A DNA stretch of 64,000 nt from Durusdinium trenchii. Lineage: Eukaryota; Sar; Dinophyceae; Suessiales; Symbiodiniaceae. A model generated the notes under the pieces. The model searched no databases, was not told the origin of the DNA, and saw only the letters and a program-made list of their open reading frames with translations. The stretch lies in assembly GCA_963970005.1 (NCBI GenBank), contig CAXAMN010003969.1, forward strand, positions 146,270 to 210,269, in the 5' to 3' direction. Numbering within the stretch: position 1 is the first letter of the stretch; each line of letters begins with the position of its first letter. Below, piece by piece: positions 1 through 10,462 of this stretch. The position numbers were made by a program, and so were the translations under genes.

Positions 1-758
1 CATCTGATCACCACGGTCCATAGCGAAGGAGTAAAGGACCTCTGTTGGCAGTCCATATACGGAACTGATGCTTGAATCCCACTTGTGGCATCCTCGAAGC
101 ATGGTAATGTTGAACTGCAGCAGTGGTTGAACTGCCTGAACGACTTCAATCTGTACTTTACCATCACATGTTCTGCTAAGCTTGGAACTTGCAGTGATCT
201 CTGTTATCCTTTTCTATATATACGGTTTCCAAATATGTATATATATATTATTACACTGTAAATGGAGCATCTCCAAGTGCAGCAATCTATCACCAAGCGA
301 GTTGGGAAATGTGAAGGTTGTATTATCTTGCATCTCTCAAAGAAGAGTTTTGCAATGTTTTGCAGCTTTCCTCTCAATGTCAACACTGTGTCATTATACA
401 ATTCCCGCGCAAGGAAGCGCTTGCCGCTCTTCTTTTCTCCGGACATGCGACCAACTCCTAGTCTTCTTGCCAATGCGACAAGAATGCAATTCACATCGTG
501 GGGTGCCTAGATCTTTGCCGGGCATCTTGTTTGGTGCCCTCTTTCCACATGGTATGCAGAATTGCACCAAGCCATCTTGTGGCTCTAAACACCAGGGTCA
601 GGGTCTGGCAACAGCCTGCATGCAACATCGTGGAACAAAGCCAGTCCTTAGTGGACAGTACAATATGGTATCTATCGAAATTGCCAAGGCCAAAAGGGTG
701 ATCCTCCATCTTTTCAAAGGGGTTGCTTACACCATCACTCCCACTACCATACAAATTA
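1..758 (-). CDS. possible 3' exons of an unrecognised host gene, cut by the window edge
   Basis: I do not recognise this gene. Three open stretches on the minus strand can be linked: about 593-758 (starts after an AG, contains the residues GNFDRYHIVLSTKDW), about 325-506 (contains ALARRLGVGRMSGEKK) and 1-172 (contains KVQIEVVQAVQPLLQFN), the last running off the left edge. The 172 boundary follows a CAG, the 506 boundary a TAG, and the 593 end precedes a GT. The 3' end of the middle stretch is not resolved. Open stretches of 50-60 codons with nearby AG and GT also arise by chance in this base composition, and no domain supports the model, so confidence is low. The opposite strand holds a longer overlapping open frame (182-829) that looks no better. 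Confidence 0.2.
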
Positions 759-1918
759 CTGAACAGTTCAATTCCACGTTGGTTGCTCACATGTTTTACC
801 TGACACGCAACAACACAGAAACGAATTGAACACATGGTGCTATCAAAAGAATGACGTTGAAATGGACTCAAACTACACGTTCAGAGTCTGGAGCTCACAG
901 CTCAAGATCACATAGATTCTTGTACTAGTAGTCCCCAGAATTCTAGCTTAACTCGATCCTCAGGCGATTCAATATTATTGCGCTTGCACTGCTCTGCAAC
1001 ATATCGATTGGGATTAGGCACTGACCAAGTGGCTATATAAGGGTCAAAGCATCTGGCAGCGGGCATAGTCAGGGTTCAACCATGCCACCAAGCTTGTTTT
1101 GGAGACAATTGGTCTGGGCAAATGCATCATTTGGAACTAGGCTCAGCCGACTTGCAGCAGGCTCAACATCCGCTCAACGCATTTCGGGGCTTACGAGATG
1201 ACACCCAATTGACAAGAAAGAACACGTACAAGGTTGGTGTCTTCTGACTTTGTGCTGATGTGACTTGGTTGGCATGGACGCCATACGGATAGATTGTGGC
1301 GTTTGAGTTGAGTTTGGCTTGACCTGATGATCAACAAGTGGCCCAAAACAATTTAATGCCTGCTTCTGACGACTAAGCCATGGCCAAACAGTTCTCATTG
1401 CATGAGATCTTGGCAAGTTCCAAGCTGCGCTTGCCTCCAGGAAACAGGCGGAAGGAGTCGAGTGGCAGCGCTGGGAACAAGGGATTTGCATGTTAGCTTC
1501 AAACTTGCAAGCTTTCACTGCTAGCTTGCAGCCTTTGGACTGAAGCAAACTAGCACTGGACAGAGCAGGGAACAACTAACAATACCTACTATGTAAAGAA
1601 CACAGTGCAAAACTATTCGGCTTGATTGAAAAGAACTTGCTTTCCAACCAGTATCAACAAGTTGCCCGCAAAAATGAACAGGAGCTCGTCCACATTGACA
1701 AAGTGAGAGTATTGTGGAATAAACGGACAAGACCACAGGATATTGAATCAGTGCTCCAGCAGTCAGTGTCTGATTGATGGAATATTGGCATGCATGAAAC
1801 TGGCAGTTGAGAAAAGGCTTTTGAGCCAAGCGTGGTGTGATTGTGTTGGAAATCGTCTAGTGAAATGGTCCGCAGTCGTGGAGGCAAATTGCTGCAGGGA
1901 TGTCCAGCCCGGAGCTGC

Positions 1919-2044
1919 GGTTTCAGAGTAGATGGCACAATCTCCAAAGGGGTGGTTGATATTGACCTCCATATAAAAGTATATACAGTGTATATATATA
2001 TATATACAAAACATCTTTGGGTTTGTGCCATCTGCTCTGAAACC
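1919..2044. repeat. inverted repeat around a TA microsatellite (foldback or MITE-like)
   Basis: Arms at 1919-1949 and 2015-2044 are near-perfect reverse complements of about 30 bases (the left arm begins GGTTTCAGAG, the right arm ends CTCTGAAACC). They enclose about 65 bases that include a run of TA dinucleotides at 1990-2006. The unit could fold into a hairpin. No target-site duplication was identified, so calling it a MITE is inference. Confidence 0.6.
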
Positions 2045-2158
2045 ACCATACGTCTGTACTCTTGGGGGGAACCTACTTATACTCTGAGGTACGTTCAATC
2101 CCACGAGTGAAACCACAAACGGACTGATGGTTCTATTACCTTGCGGAACTTGTGACAA

Positions 2159-3873
2159 TCAAGATAAAACAAGTAAAAAAAATGGCGAACCGAGACAGGA
2201 GTCCCGACTAACACCGTGCCTCAAAGCAGGCTCAGGCGTGACTGCGAGCGAAGGAAAGCGAGCAAAGCATTGCACACCACTGTATTTTGGTGAAATTCAT
2301 CTACATAACGCTGTTAAACTTACTGTAATCAAACAAGTCCTAAACAAGAGAAAAAACATGAAAGCAGGAAGGTAAGGCCCTTGGCCGCTTGGCCCTTTAA
2401 ACATCATCTAAAGTTTAGACTTTCACAACACCAGTGTGCTGCTCACCCTGGTTTAGGAGCAAGAAACACAATTTTGCATCACACTTGTGAGCGCTCCATA
2501 AACCCAAGATCAAACTATCAGTTGGAGAAAGAACCAACATCGGTTTGTGTCACTTGAGAAAGCACCTGTCAGTCACGCCTGTAGTTCATAGACTGCAGAC
2601 CGCAACTCTGCAACTCGATCTTCCAACATCTCAGAGCATCAGCAGCTGGAAGAAGGCGCGAAGCTCACCAGGAGTATTGGGTAATCGATATGGTTGTCCT
2701 TTTTCGGGTGGGAGAATGACCACCCATTTCTATCCATTTGTAAGAGGCAAGAGTATTGGGTGATCGTGGCTAAGACAGGAGGTGTCACCAGGCTCCGAAC
2801 CAACGCACGAATTTGTGCGGCCCTGAGCTGCGTCCAGGATGGATTTCCTGGTGCCCACGTAAGCTGGGATTTGATTGTGTGTTCACCCCACTGCACAAAC
2901 ACTACAGGTGCAAGCGTGTAAGTGTATATTGCAGATTTCCTTGATAGAAGAGATCATGGAGCCTGTGGTGCTGCTAGTGCTGTAGCACTGCAACGACACA
3001 AGACCTATATCCAAAGCAGCGAATCTCTCGTGAAGTGGTGTGAAGCCAAACAGCGACAATCACGCCCACAAAGTTATGTACTGCTCGTGCCACCTTGCAA
3101 AATTCTACATATGGATTATCTACAGACTTAGCTCCAGAGTTGACGGCCTCCTGGTGCTGAGGCGGCGAGATTCTCGTCCAAAGTGCCTGGAGTCTGCACG
3201 TTGACGACCGATCCGATGGGCGATTTCGAGGTTTCAATGTCGGTTCTCAGAAATAGGATATTTCTGTCATCGTTTGGAATGATTCGTCAATGGGAATACT
3301 GTGTCGAGCACCCCCGCGTTGTTCAATCATGCTTCTCTGCTCCAGCACGGCAAACCGTACCTTGTTGTGCTGAGAGAGAATTCAGTGTTTTCATGCCAAG
3401 AACGAATCATTTCAGTGTTTTTGCAGTAATTATATATATATATGTATATATATATATATCCGCCAGCCTTTAACATAATTCAAAGGCTTGGGCCTGGGAT
3501 GACTCACTATCAGGAACAGAAGCAAGCAAAGAGTGTTAAGAGGTAATTATCTTTTTTGCACCTGAAGGGTTTGGCTGTCTCGGTCAACTGTGGATGAGAC
3601 TGCGACCGCTTTGGTGGCTAAGTGCTCTGGCATCCTCAAGCAAACGCTCCACAGCGGTCAGCTCCTGTCTCGTCAGGTCAAACACTTCGTAATCACGACT
3701 GTCTGGCTGGTGGGATTGGCCAGTGCATCCCCCATTGTCTTGGAATGCTGGATTCAACTTCTTTACTTGCAAAAGAAAGGCATAGGTGTTCAGAACAGTG
3801 CCACTTATATAGCTGTTGCTGCTGCTGGATGTTGGATAGCCATGGATTGCTTGCAGGGAGTTTTCCTCAACCA
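2159..3873 (-). CDS. tentative eight-exon host gene, function unknown
   Basis: A chain of open minus-strand segments can be joined in one frame with GT-AG or GC-AG ends: 3607-3873, 3094-3245, 2903-3026, 2789-2847, 2669-2729, 2579-2607, 2324-2339 and 2159-2241, ending in TGA. Recognisable stretches include VFDLTRQELTAVERLLEDAR, RFAALDIGLVSLQ and KWVVILPPEKGQPYRLPNTP. Phases agree across all seven junctions, but I chose acceptors and donors freely, exons go down to 16 nt, and most introns would be 55-82 nt, much shorter than the 200-240 nt introns of the homology-supported uS13 gene nearby. There is no recognisable domain. This may be a chance construction; RNA evidence would decide. Confidence 0.22.
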
Positions 3874-4476
3874 CTGTGCAGCAATGGACTCAGACAAATC
3901 CTGTCAAGCAACCTGAAACAAGTGCACAGCCTTAACTAGCGAAAACAAAACCAAACCAGGTGAAGAGAGGGGGGAGGGCAAACTCCCGAACAACCACCCT
4001 TATTCATTCGCTCGCAATGGCGAGATTTGCATGCTAGAGAGTGACATAGAATTTCATTGCAGCCAGGCCCTGCTCATGAAAACTGTTCCACCCTCTGCAC
4101 CGTGTAACACCACGGTTCTTGAGCTTTCGAACGCTTTTCACCAAAATTCAACATCATTCTTTGGACAACTTTCCAAAATAGACAATTGACCTTCGGTGTT
4201 TTTTCCCACATCAGGTTTTTACTTGAGCAAAGTACCTGTGCCTTTAACCTCATGAACACTAAATTCATCGAAGCGTTCTGATGCTCAGGTAATTTCCTGC
4301 CCCAAACATTTACATCACTACTTCTGATCATATAAAAAATGACAACTAACTACAGTTCCACTAGGCCAATTAACTAAAGATGAAATCGTGCCATCTACCT
4401 GGCCTTCCAGCCCTCTCTTCAAAAAACACATGCTCACTTGCGGGCGAGGGATCAACAAGAAAACAAAATTGAATCA
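3874..4476. other. unassigned sequence
   Basis: I see no supported gene, RNA or repeat here apart from short A-rich runs. Confidence 0.4.
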
Positions 4477-5275
4477 AAAAACTAGACGACGGTTGGCCCG
4501 AGAGCGAGACATGTGATTGTCCAGCACTGTCGAAAAGATATATAGAAAGAGAGAAAGAGAGGGTGGACGTGAAGGAGTGACAGTGTGGATGTGCAGGTGC
4601 GATATAGATGTGTAGATGTATGGAGGTGGAGAGGTAGATCTGTGGATGTGAGCGTGCGAAGATGTAAATGCACAGAGGCGAGAGAAAAGATATGCAGAAA
4701 GAACGAAAGACAGGACAGATGTGAAGGAGCGACAGTGTGGATGTACAGATGTGATATAGATGTGCAGAGATGTGTGGGTGTGGTGAGGTGGAGAGGTAGA
4801 TCTTGCAGCTTCAACAGTGTGTAGAAAGAGAGAAGGAGAGGGCGAATGTGCAGGAGTGACAGTGTGGATGTGCAGGGGCGATATGGGTGCGCAGATGTGT
4901 GGCGGTACATCTGCAGATGTGAGCGTGTCAAGATACTCTCGTGGGACACTCTCTCTCTCTCTGGGACACTCTTGTGGGACACTCTTGCCACAAATCCTCG
5001 CCGCGTTTACGCCAGCATGTTTCGCGCTCCCCAGTGGCACGGCGCCATGCAGACGCACTTTCCACCAAGGCCGCACAAATCCCAATGGCACTGCGACATC
5101 ACCACCGTCGCGTCGCCACACGGGCTGCCCAGACACTAGAAGCCAACATGTCACATGATACCCCAAGTATGAGTCCAGTTCCCGTACTACATTTGTACTC
5201 CAAACTTCTGAGTCCAGCTCCGAAAAGCTCTTTCCCGTACTACATTTGTACTACAAACTGGCCATTCTGATCTCT
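4477..5275. repeat. degenerate GATGTG/GTGGATGTGCAG repeat block, copy 1
   Basis: The block begins with a segment (AAACTAGACGA at 4479, GGTTGGCCCGAGAGCGAGAC nearby) that recurs almost unchanged at 63046 in the same orientation. It continues with imperfect copies of a motif around GACAGTGTGGATGT at about 4578, 4732 and 4858, a CTCTCTCT run near 4950, and ends at 5175-5265 with two copies of a CCGTACTACATTTGTACT unit that resembles the minisatellite at the right end of the window. The long minus-strand open frame through this block is repeat-derived and not annotated as a gene. Confidence 0.75.
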
Positions 5276-5277
5276 CA

Positions 5278-5863
5278 CCTGCATTTCGCGCCTTCCGCGC
5301 GCACGATCTCCGCAGAGGGCTGTGCCGGATAAATCCGAAACGCACTCTCGCCTGCCTTTCGCACCCTCGACACGCACGATCTCCGCCGCAGAGGGTTGCG
5401 CCGGAGAGGCCAAAACGCACTCTCGCCTGCATTTTGCGCCCTCGACACGCACGATCTCCGCAGAGGGTTGCGCCGGACCGGGCCAAAACGCACTCTCGCC
5501 TGCATTTCGCGCCCTCGACACGCGCGATCTCCGCAGAGGGTTGCGCCGGACAGGGTCAAAACACACCCTCGCCTGCATTTCGCGCCCTCGACACGCACGA
5601 TCTCCGCAGAGGGTTGCCCGCGCCAAATCCAAAACGCACTCTCGCCTGCATTTCGCGCCCTCGACACGCACGATCTGCGCAGAGGGTTGCCCGCGAGCGG
5701 GCCAAAATGCAATCTCACCTGCATTTCGCGCCCTCGACACGCGCGATCTCCGCAGAGGGTTGCGCCGGACCGGGCCAAATCGCGCCCTCGCCTGCGTTTC
5801 GCGCCCTCGACGCGCGCGATCTCCGCAGAGGGTTGCGTTTCGTGGTGCTCCGGCGGCACCGCC
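5278..5863. repeat. 73-bp GC-rich tandem repeat, eight units
   Basis: Units begin with CCTGCATTTCGCGCCCTCGA at 5278, 5351, 5426, 5499, 5572, 5645, 5718 and 5791, a spacing of 73 with one 75-bp step. Each unit contains ACGATCTCCGCAGAGGGTTG and several CpG sites. Because 73 is not a multiple of three, long open frames appear on both strands in several frames (for example 354 codons on the minus strand); they are products of the repeat and not genes. Confidence 0.92.
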
Positions 5864-5883
5864 CCCGGCCTTAAGAGAGAAAG

Positions 5884-6145
5884 GAAAGAAGAGCGAGAGG
5901 TGAAGGTGTGAGATGTAGATGTGAGGATGTGAAGATGAGCAGAGATGTATAGATGTGCAGATGTGAACATGAGCAGAGATGTCGATGTGTGAAGATGAAG
6001 ATGAGCAGAGATGTAGATGCGAGGATGTGAAGATGAGCAGAGATGTAGATGTGCAGATGTGAATGTGGATGTGAAGATGAGCAGAGATATAGGTGAGAAT
6101 GTGGATGTGCAGAGGTGAAGATGTGAAGATGTAGATGATGCGTAG
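5884..6145. repeat. degenerate GATGTGAAGATGAGCAGA repeats
   Basis: The motifs GATGTGAAGATGAGCAGAG and GATGTAGATGTG recur about every 30-40 bases. The sequence is related in style to the 4.5 kb block. Confidence 0.75.
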
Positions 6146-6239
6146 TTCTGCAGATGTTTTTTTACGAAGAACCCTTCGCAGACGCTCTCGGGAATAAATA
6201 TATTTCAGGGGATCAAAAAAACAAACATGAATCAACAAT

Positions 6240-6400
6240 ACGTAAACGCACCCAAACGTGCAAAGGGAAGAGCAATATTCCATTGATGGGCGGGGGATCA
6301 ACAAAAAACAAAAGAAAAAACGTATATTTCAGTGTGATCAAGAAAAAACAAATTCTCGCACCCAAACGTGCAGAGGGAAGAGCAATATTCCATTCGAAGC
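6240..6400. repeat. two-copy tandem repeat, about 109 bp
   Basis: A segment starting CGCACCCAAACGTGCA and continuing to GAAGAGCAATATTCCATT occurs at about 6248 and again at about 6357 with one or two differences. Confidence 0.75.
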
Positions 6401-6439
6401 AGTGATCGAAGAAACAATCAAACACACAGGAAAATCACA

Positions 6440-7005
6440 CGAAAGGAAAATGAACATGACAGAAAGTAGGAAGAAAGAATGAACGAGTCAATGAACGAAT
6501 GAAATGAATGAAATGAAAACGCTCAACAATTAAAAGCGGGAGGGGGTGCGGGGGAGGGGCTGCTCCCCCGCAATGTAACTTGGCACGACCAAAAAACAGA
6601 TATCATGGAGTTTCCCCAATGAATCTTCCTTTGATAACTGCAATGGTCTCTGCGCTGGGCATCTGGGCAAAGTTTTGCAACATCGCATTTCAATTTCACA
6701 GCCTTCCTTCCTTCCTTCCTCCCTCTTCCTTTCTTGCTTCATTCCTTCCTTCCTTTCTTGCTTTGTTCCTTCCTTCCTTCCTTTCTTCCTTTGCTCGGTT
6801 CTTTCTATGTTTTTTGTTGATGTATTTATATTTTTATTTTGATGCATTTTTGTTTATTTTTTGATGTTTTTTTAAGATTTGATGCGTCTCCCGCACTTGC
6901 CATTTACCGCATTTACTCCCAGCCTGCAAGCTCAAGTCTAGCACGTCGCGGCGACCCTGAACGCCAAAGCGGCTCAAAAGGGGGGGGGTCTCAGTGCTCC
7001 AATGC
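6440..7005. repeat. low-complexity GAATGAA and CCTTCCTT tracts
   Basis: 6470-6525 is a degenerate GAATGAAC run. 6700-6800 is a CTTCCTTC polypyrimidine tract followed by a T-rich stretch to about 6880. I see no gene here. Confidence 0.7.
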
Positions 7006-7009
7006 CCTT

Positions 7010-7530
7010 ATTAATACTAGTAACGTCCTTGCTCCTAATAGTAGTAAGGCCCGGAGCTCCTAGTAGCGTCCTTGCTCCTAGTAGCAAGGCCAGGAGCCCC
7101 TAGTAGCGTCCTTGCTCCTAGTAGCAAGGCCAGGAGCCCCTACCGTAGATGGACGAAATATTCAAACCCTTTCAACCACGAGGACCCCTTCTACCCCAAA
7201 GCTCAATGTTAGAGGTCTTGCAAGAATGTTTCGGCGAATGGACGAAACAAATCAAACCCTGGAAACGCAAATTCAATCAAGTTATGTTCAACATTGACCT
7301 TTGGGGGTCAGGGGNNNNNNNNNNGCGACAGTTATTGATACATGGGTTTGAATATTTGGTCCATCTACTGTAGTAGCGTCCTTGCTCCTAGTAGTAAGGC
7401 CAGGAGGCCCTAATAGCTTCTTATTACTAGTAGCTTTTTGCTAATAGTTGTACTGCCAGGAGCCCAGGAGCTACAAGTAGCTTCTTGCTACGGGTAGTAA
7501 GGTGCCTTGTAACTAGTAGCGATGCCCTTT
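7010..7530. repeat. TAGTAGC short-repeat cluster with an internal foldback element and a gap
   Basis: CCTTGCTCCTAGTAGC and AAGGCCAGGAGCCCCTAG units repeat at 7020-7145 and 7370-7520. Between them, arms at 7146-7169 and 7344-7367 are inverted copies (TAGATGGAC at one end, GTCCATCTA at the other, about 24 bp with one mismatch). The interior holds ten N at 7315-7324, so the length of the insert is uncertain. This looks like a MITE-type element inserted in, or made of, the short-repeat family. Confidence 0.65.
7315..7324. other. assembly gap (10 N)
   Basis: Ten N characters. Confidence 1.
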
Positions 7531-8820
7531 GTTACATATAATGTTGGCCTTGGATGTCCTGACCGACCATGATGAATGACACACGTTGGCCTTGGATGGT
7601 GCCGGCCTTTAAGTACACTATTGGCACCCTTGCTTGCGGACAGACCTCACGCCGCCCCTTTCCTACCCATGAGGTGGGGTGCACAAAGGGTTATGGAACC
7701 AAACAACAAAAACCGCTCTATGCGCTAGGCACTGGTCTTGGTACTGACATCTCGCAAATATGGTCTCACGAGTCTTGTGGATGGTCTTGGAGGAATCGCA
7801 AAACAAGCAAATGGTGGAGGTGAATCGTAAGGAGACCTCAGGAAACTCTCGTGCAAATAAGCCGAAAGATAGACGAACTCAGGGCAGCCTGGGCAGCTTG
7901 TAACATTTTTCCAGTTTGATCTACAACGAACAAACCTTGCTCGCCTGGCCCATGTTCAAGCCTTTTCGGCACAGTGGACACCTGCGGGCGGCTTCGTGGC
8001 TTCGTTGGTCGGCTTCGGCTTCGGGCCTTCGTTTCTGGGAGAAGTCCACGAAGGACCGTTCCAAACTTCACTCAGTCCGGGTGCAAAGGTACTGCAACTA
8101 TGTGCAAACTATGTGCAACTGCTGCGTCCAAAATACACACAACAGACTATATATGTGCACAGTGAAGCTTTAGATGGCAGCAAATAGCTCTTCAATCCAA
8201 GTGTGCAAGCAACAGTCCCGCTCGGATTAACCGCACCTAAACATACCGTCGCTCATTGCAATGCTAGCCACCTGGGAACACAACTTGACTTGCGATCGGT
8301 TCTCTCGGTTTCTTAAGCAACAGCCTTCTTGACTTGCACTTCATTGGATTCTGCTACTTGTGGACACCTGGTCATTTGCACAATTCCCACCAATTAAATT
8401 GGAGCGCCATTCCTACAGCTTGGCCTTTTTTCCAGAGCGCAATATGGCGCATCGATTCGCATCAAGCAAGCATTTATCTGTGCAGCTGTTTTAGGCTGTT
8501 TGACGCAATGCCTCACCCATTGCCCTACGGGCCATTGCCCTACGGGCCATTCCTTTCGGGCTTTAAGTTTCGCCGGGGACCGGTTCACGTTCCCGATGGC
8601 CGATCGAGGTAGATTGAAGGCCCTGACCATCCAGGTGGTGATGCAGGACTTGTGGAAGCGATGCCTCGGCGAAGGTGTGAAGTGAACAACGGTGTGCTTC
8701 AGTCTCCAGAGTGCCGATCACTCAACGCATGGGGTGACCAGTTTGTTAAACTTGCTCCCCACATTGACGTGTGGGGTTTTGTTCTTAGTGTTGTATCCGC
8801 TCTCCTCTGCTCTACGCCTC
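7530..8820. other. unassigned sequence
   Basis: Nothing supported was seen except a tandem duplication of TGCCCTACGGGCCATTCC-like sequence near 8520-8550. Confidence 0.4.
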
Positions 8821-8824
8821 TCCT

Positions 8825-9090
8825 CCTCCCGCCCCCCCCACCACCAACCAACCAACCACCAACCACCAACCCCCAACCACCAACCACCAACCAACCAACC
8901 AACCAACCAACCAACCAACCACCCAACCACCCAACCACCCAACCACCCAACCACCCAACCACCCAACCACCCAACCACCCAACCACCCACCTCACCCAAC
9001 CACCCAACCACCCACCCACTACCCACCACCCACCACCCAACCAACCACCAACCACCACCAACCAACCACCACCAACCACCAACACCCAAT
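8825..9090. repeat. CCAACC / CCACCCAA low-complexity tract
   Basis: About 260 bases made almost wholly of CCAACCA and CCACCCAA units. It produces proline/threonine/asparagine or glycine/tryptophan open frames in several frames on both strands, which are not genes. Confidence 0.95.
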
Positions 9091-9284
9091 TGTCCGCTCC
9101 TGTGTCTGGTGAAGTTGTTACTGTTAACATGATAGGTTATCCGGTCCTATAACCATTAAAACAGAATTCAAAGGGGGGTAGGCCGCTAGAGGTGAGGTAG
9201 GTTAGCTAGGTAAGCAGCTAGTAGAAGTTATATAGGTAGCTAGTATCTTAAGGAGCCACTACCTAGGACGCAGGATAGCTCACT

Positions 9285-9338
9285 CTTCTTCAAGGAAGCT
9301 CCCCCCACCTGAGGGCGGGGGGGGCTTCCTTGAAGAAG
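9285..9338. repeat. long GC-rich hairpin (foldback repeat, copy A)
   Basis: CTTCTTCAAGGAAGC at 9285-9299 is exactly complementary to GCTTCCTTGAAGAAG at 9324-9338. The stem extends inward through a C-run and a G-run with few mismatches. A related hairpin with the same flanking segment (GATAGCTCAC, CCTAGGACGCAGG on this side) lies in inverted orientation at 57.54 kb. Confidence 0.85.
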
Positions 9339-9349
9339 CGCTCGCACTA

Positions 9350-10462
9350 ATCATGTGGTTCCTAGATTTTTAGGTAAACTTAACCCCATCTTGCTGACAC
9401 AAACATTCGCGTGAGTATTCCCGGTCACGTCGTATCAGACTGGTTTACACCCGCATGAAACGTGACGAAATGATCAACTTGGGGCCTTGACTTGGAATGG
9501 ATAAACAAAGCGAAAAGGGAGAGACCAGGGAGAGACCCAAAGAGCGCAGAAAAGAGCACACAAACTCCAACGGCTGCACCGCCTGTTGCCACATCGAAGT
9601 TCCGCTACTTGGGTGGCTTCTGTACCTGCGACGAAAAACCCAATGATCCAGCTCTGCCAACTGCATGGAACAGTTGTCACACTAAGATCCGCTTGGTGCA
9701 AATTGCACTGAGTCGCTTCCCAGCTACAATTAGTATTTAAGATGGGATGTATTTTTCCAAGCTCCATGACAGCTGGCGCTCTGGTTTTCGGGCAACGCGG
9801 TCGACCATGTTTGGAAAACGCAAGAGGGTTGTTGTGGGAATATTATTAAGCATCGCTAGTAGTGTAGTAACAAGAAGCTACTAAATACAATTATAACTAA
9901 ATTCTTATTGTTACTACTAGTAAGGCACTTGTTACTACTAGCGTGGCACTTGTTACTAGTAGCTTCCTACCCCCTCATCGTGTTTTGGCTGGTTCGTTCC
10001 ATGGATGTGGACTGCTTCCCCTTGTGTAGCCTGGGGCTCCCTCTTACCTCTGCGGTTTGAACTAAAAGAGGGATGCATCATGACAAACGTGGAATACAAC
10101 ATGTTCGTTGTCGTGTTGCGTGGCATTGTTGCCTTTGCCATGTCTCTCTGTCTCTCTTCCACTCCCTTCTCGGCTGTGTTTAGAAGCGTCCAGGGTTCAG
10201 CTTCCGGGCATTGCCTGGGCGACAACCAGGGAGCCACTCACTCATTAGTAGCGATGACTCTGTCACTTTATAAAAGAATACACGAACATCAACTTCATCC
10301 TGATTTTTGACCAATGATTTTGGACCAAGGTGGATTATATATGTTGATTCAAAGGATGAATGAATGTCGATAAATCACTGTGCATTTAAGAAACAAGAGC
10401 TTTGTTCTTGATAGGTGAACCTTGCTCACATGTTCAACACCCGGTCAGGTCATGGTCAACAA
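9350..10462. other. unassigned sequence with a TAGTAGC-type repeat patch
   Basis: 9840-9970 holds CTTGTTACTACTAGC-type repeats. Otherwise I see no supported gene. Confidence 0.4.

Noticed and set aside
182..829. 215-codon plus-strand frame
   Set aside because: No domain, TA-microsatellite-encoded start, overlaps minus-strand stretches that look no worse. Such lengths occur by chance.
4474..5166. 230-codon minus-strand frame rich in Ser, His and Thr
   Set aside because: Derived from the degenerate GATGTG repeats, which also occur at 63 kb.
5240..6304. Long minus-strand open frame of 354 codons (and several plus-strand frames)
   Set aside because: It is produced by the 73-bp GC-rich tandem repeat; the same Arg/Cys-rich pattern recurs in all frames with the repeat period.
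8652..9152. Proline/threonine/asparagine-rich plus-strand frame and Gly/Trp-rich minus-strand frames
   Set aside because: Translation of a CCAACC/CCACCCAA low-complexity tract.
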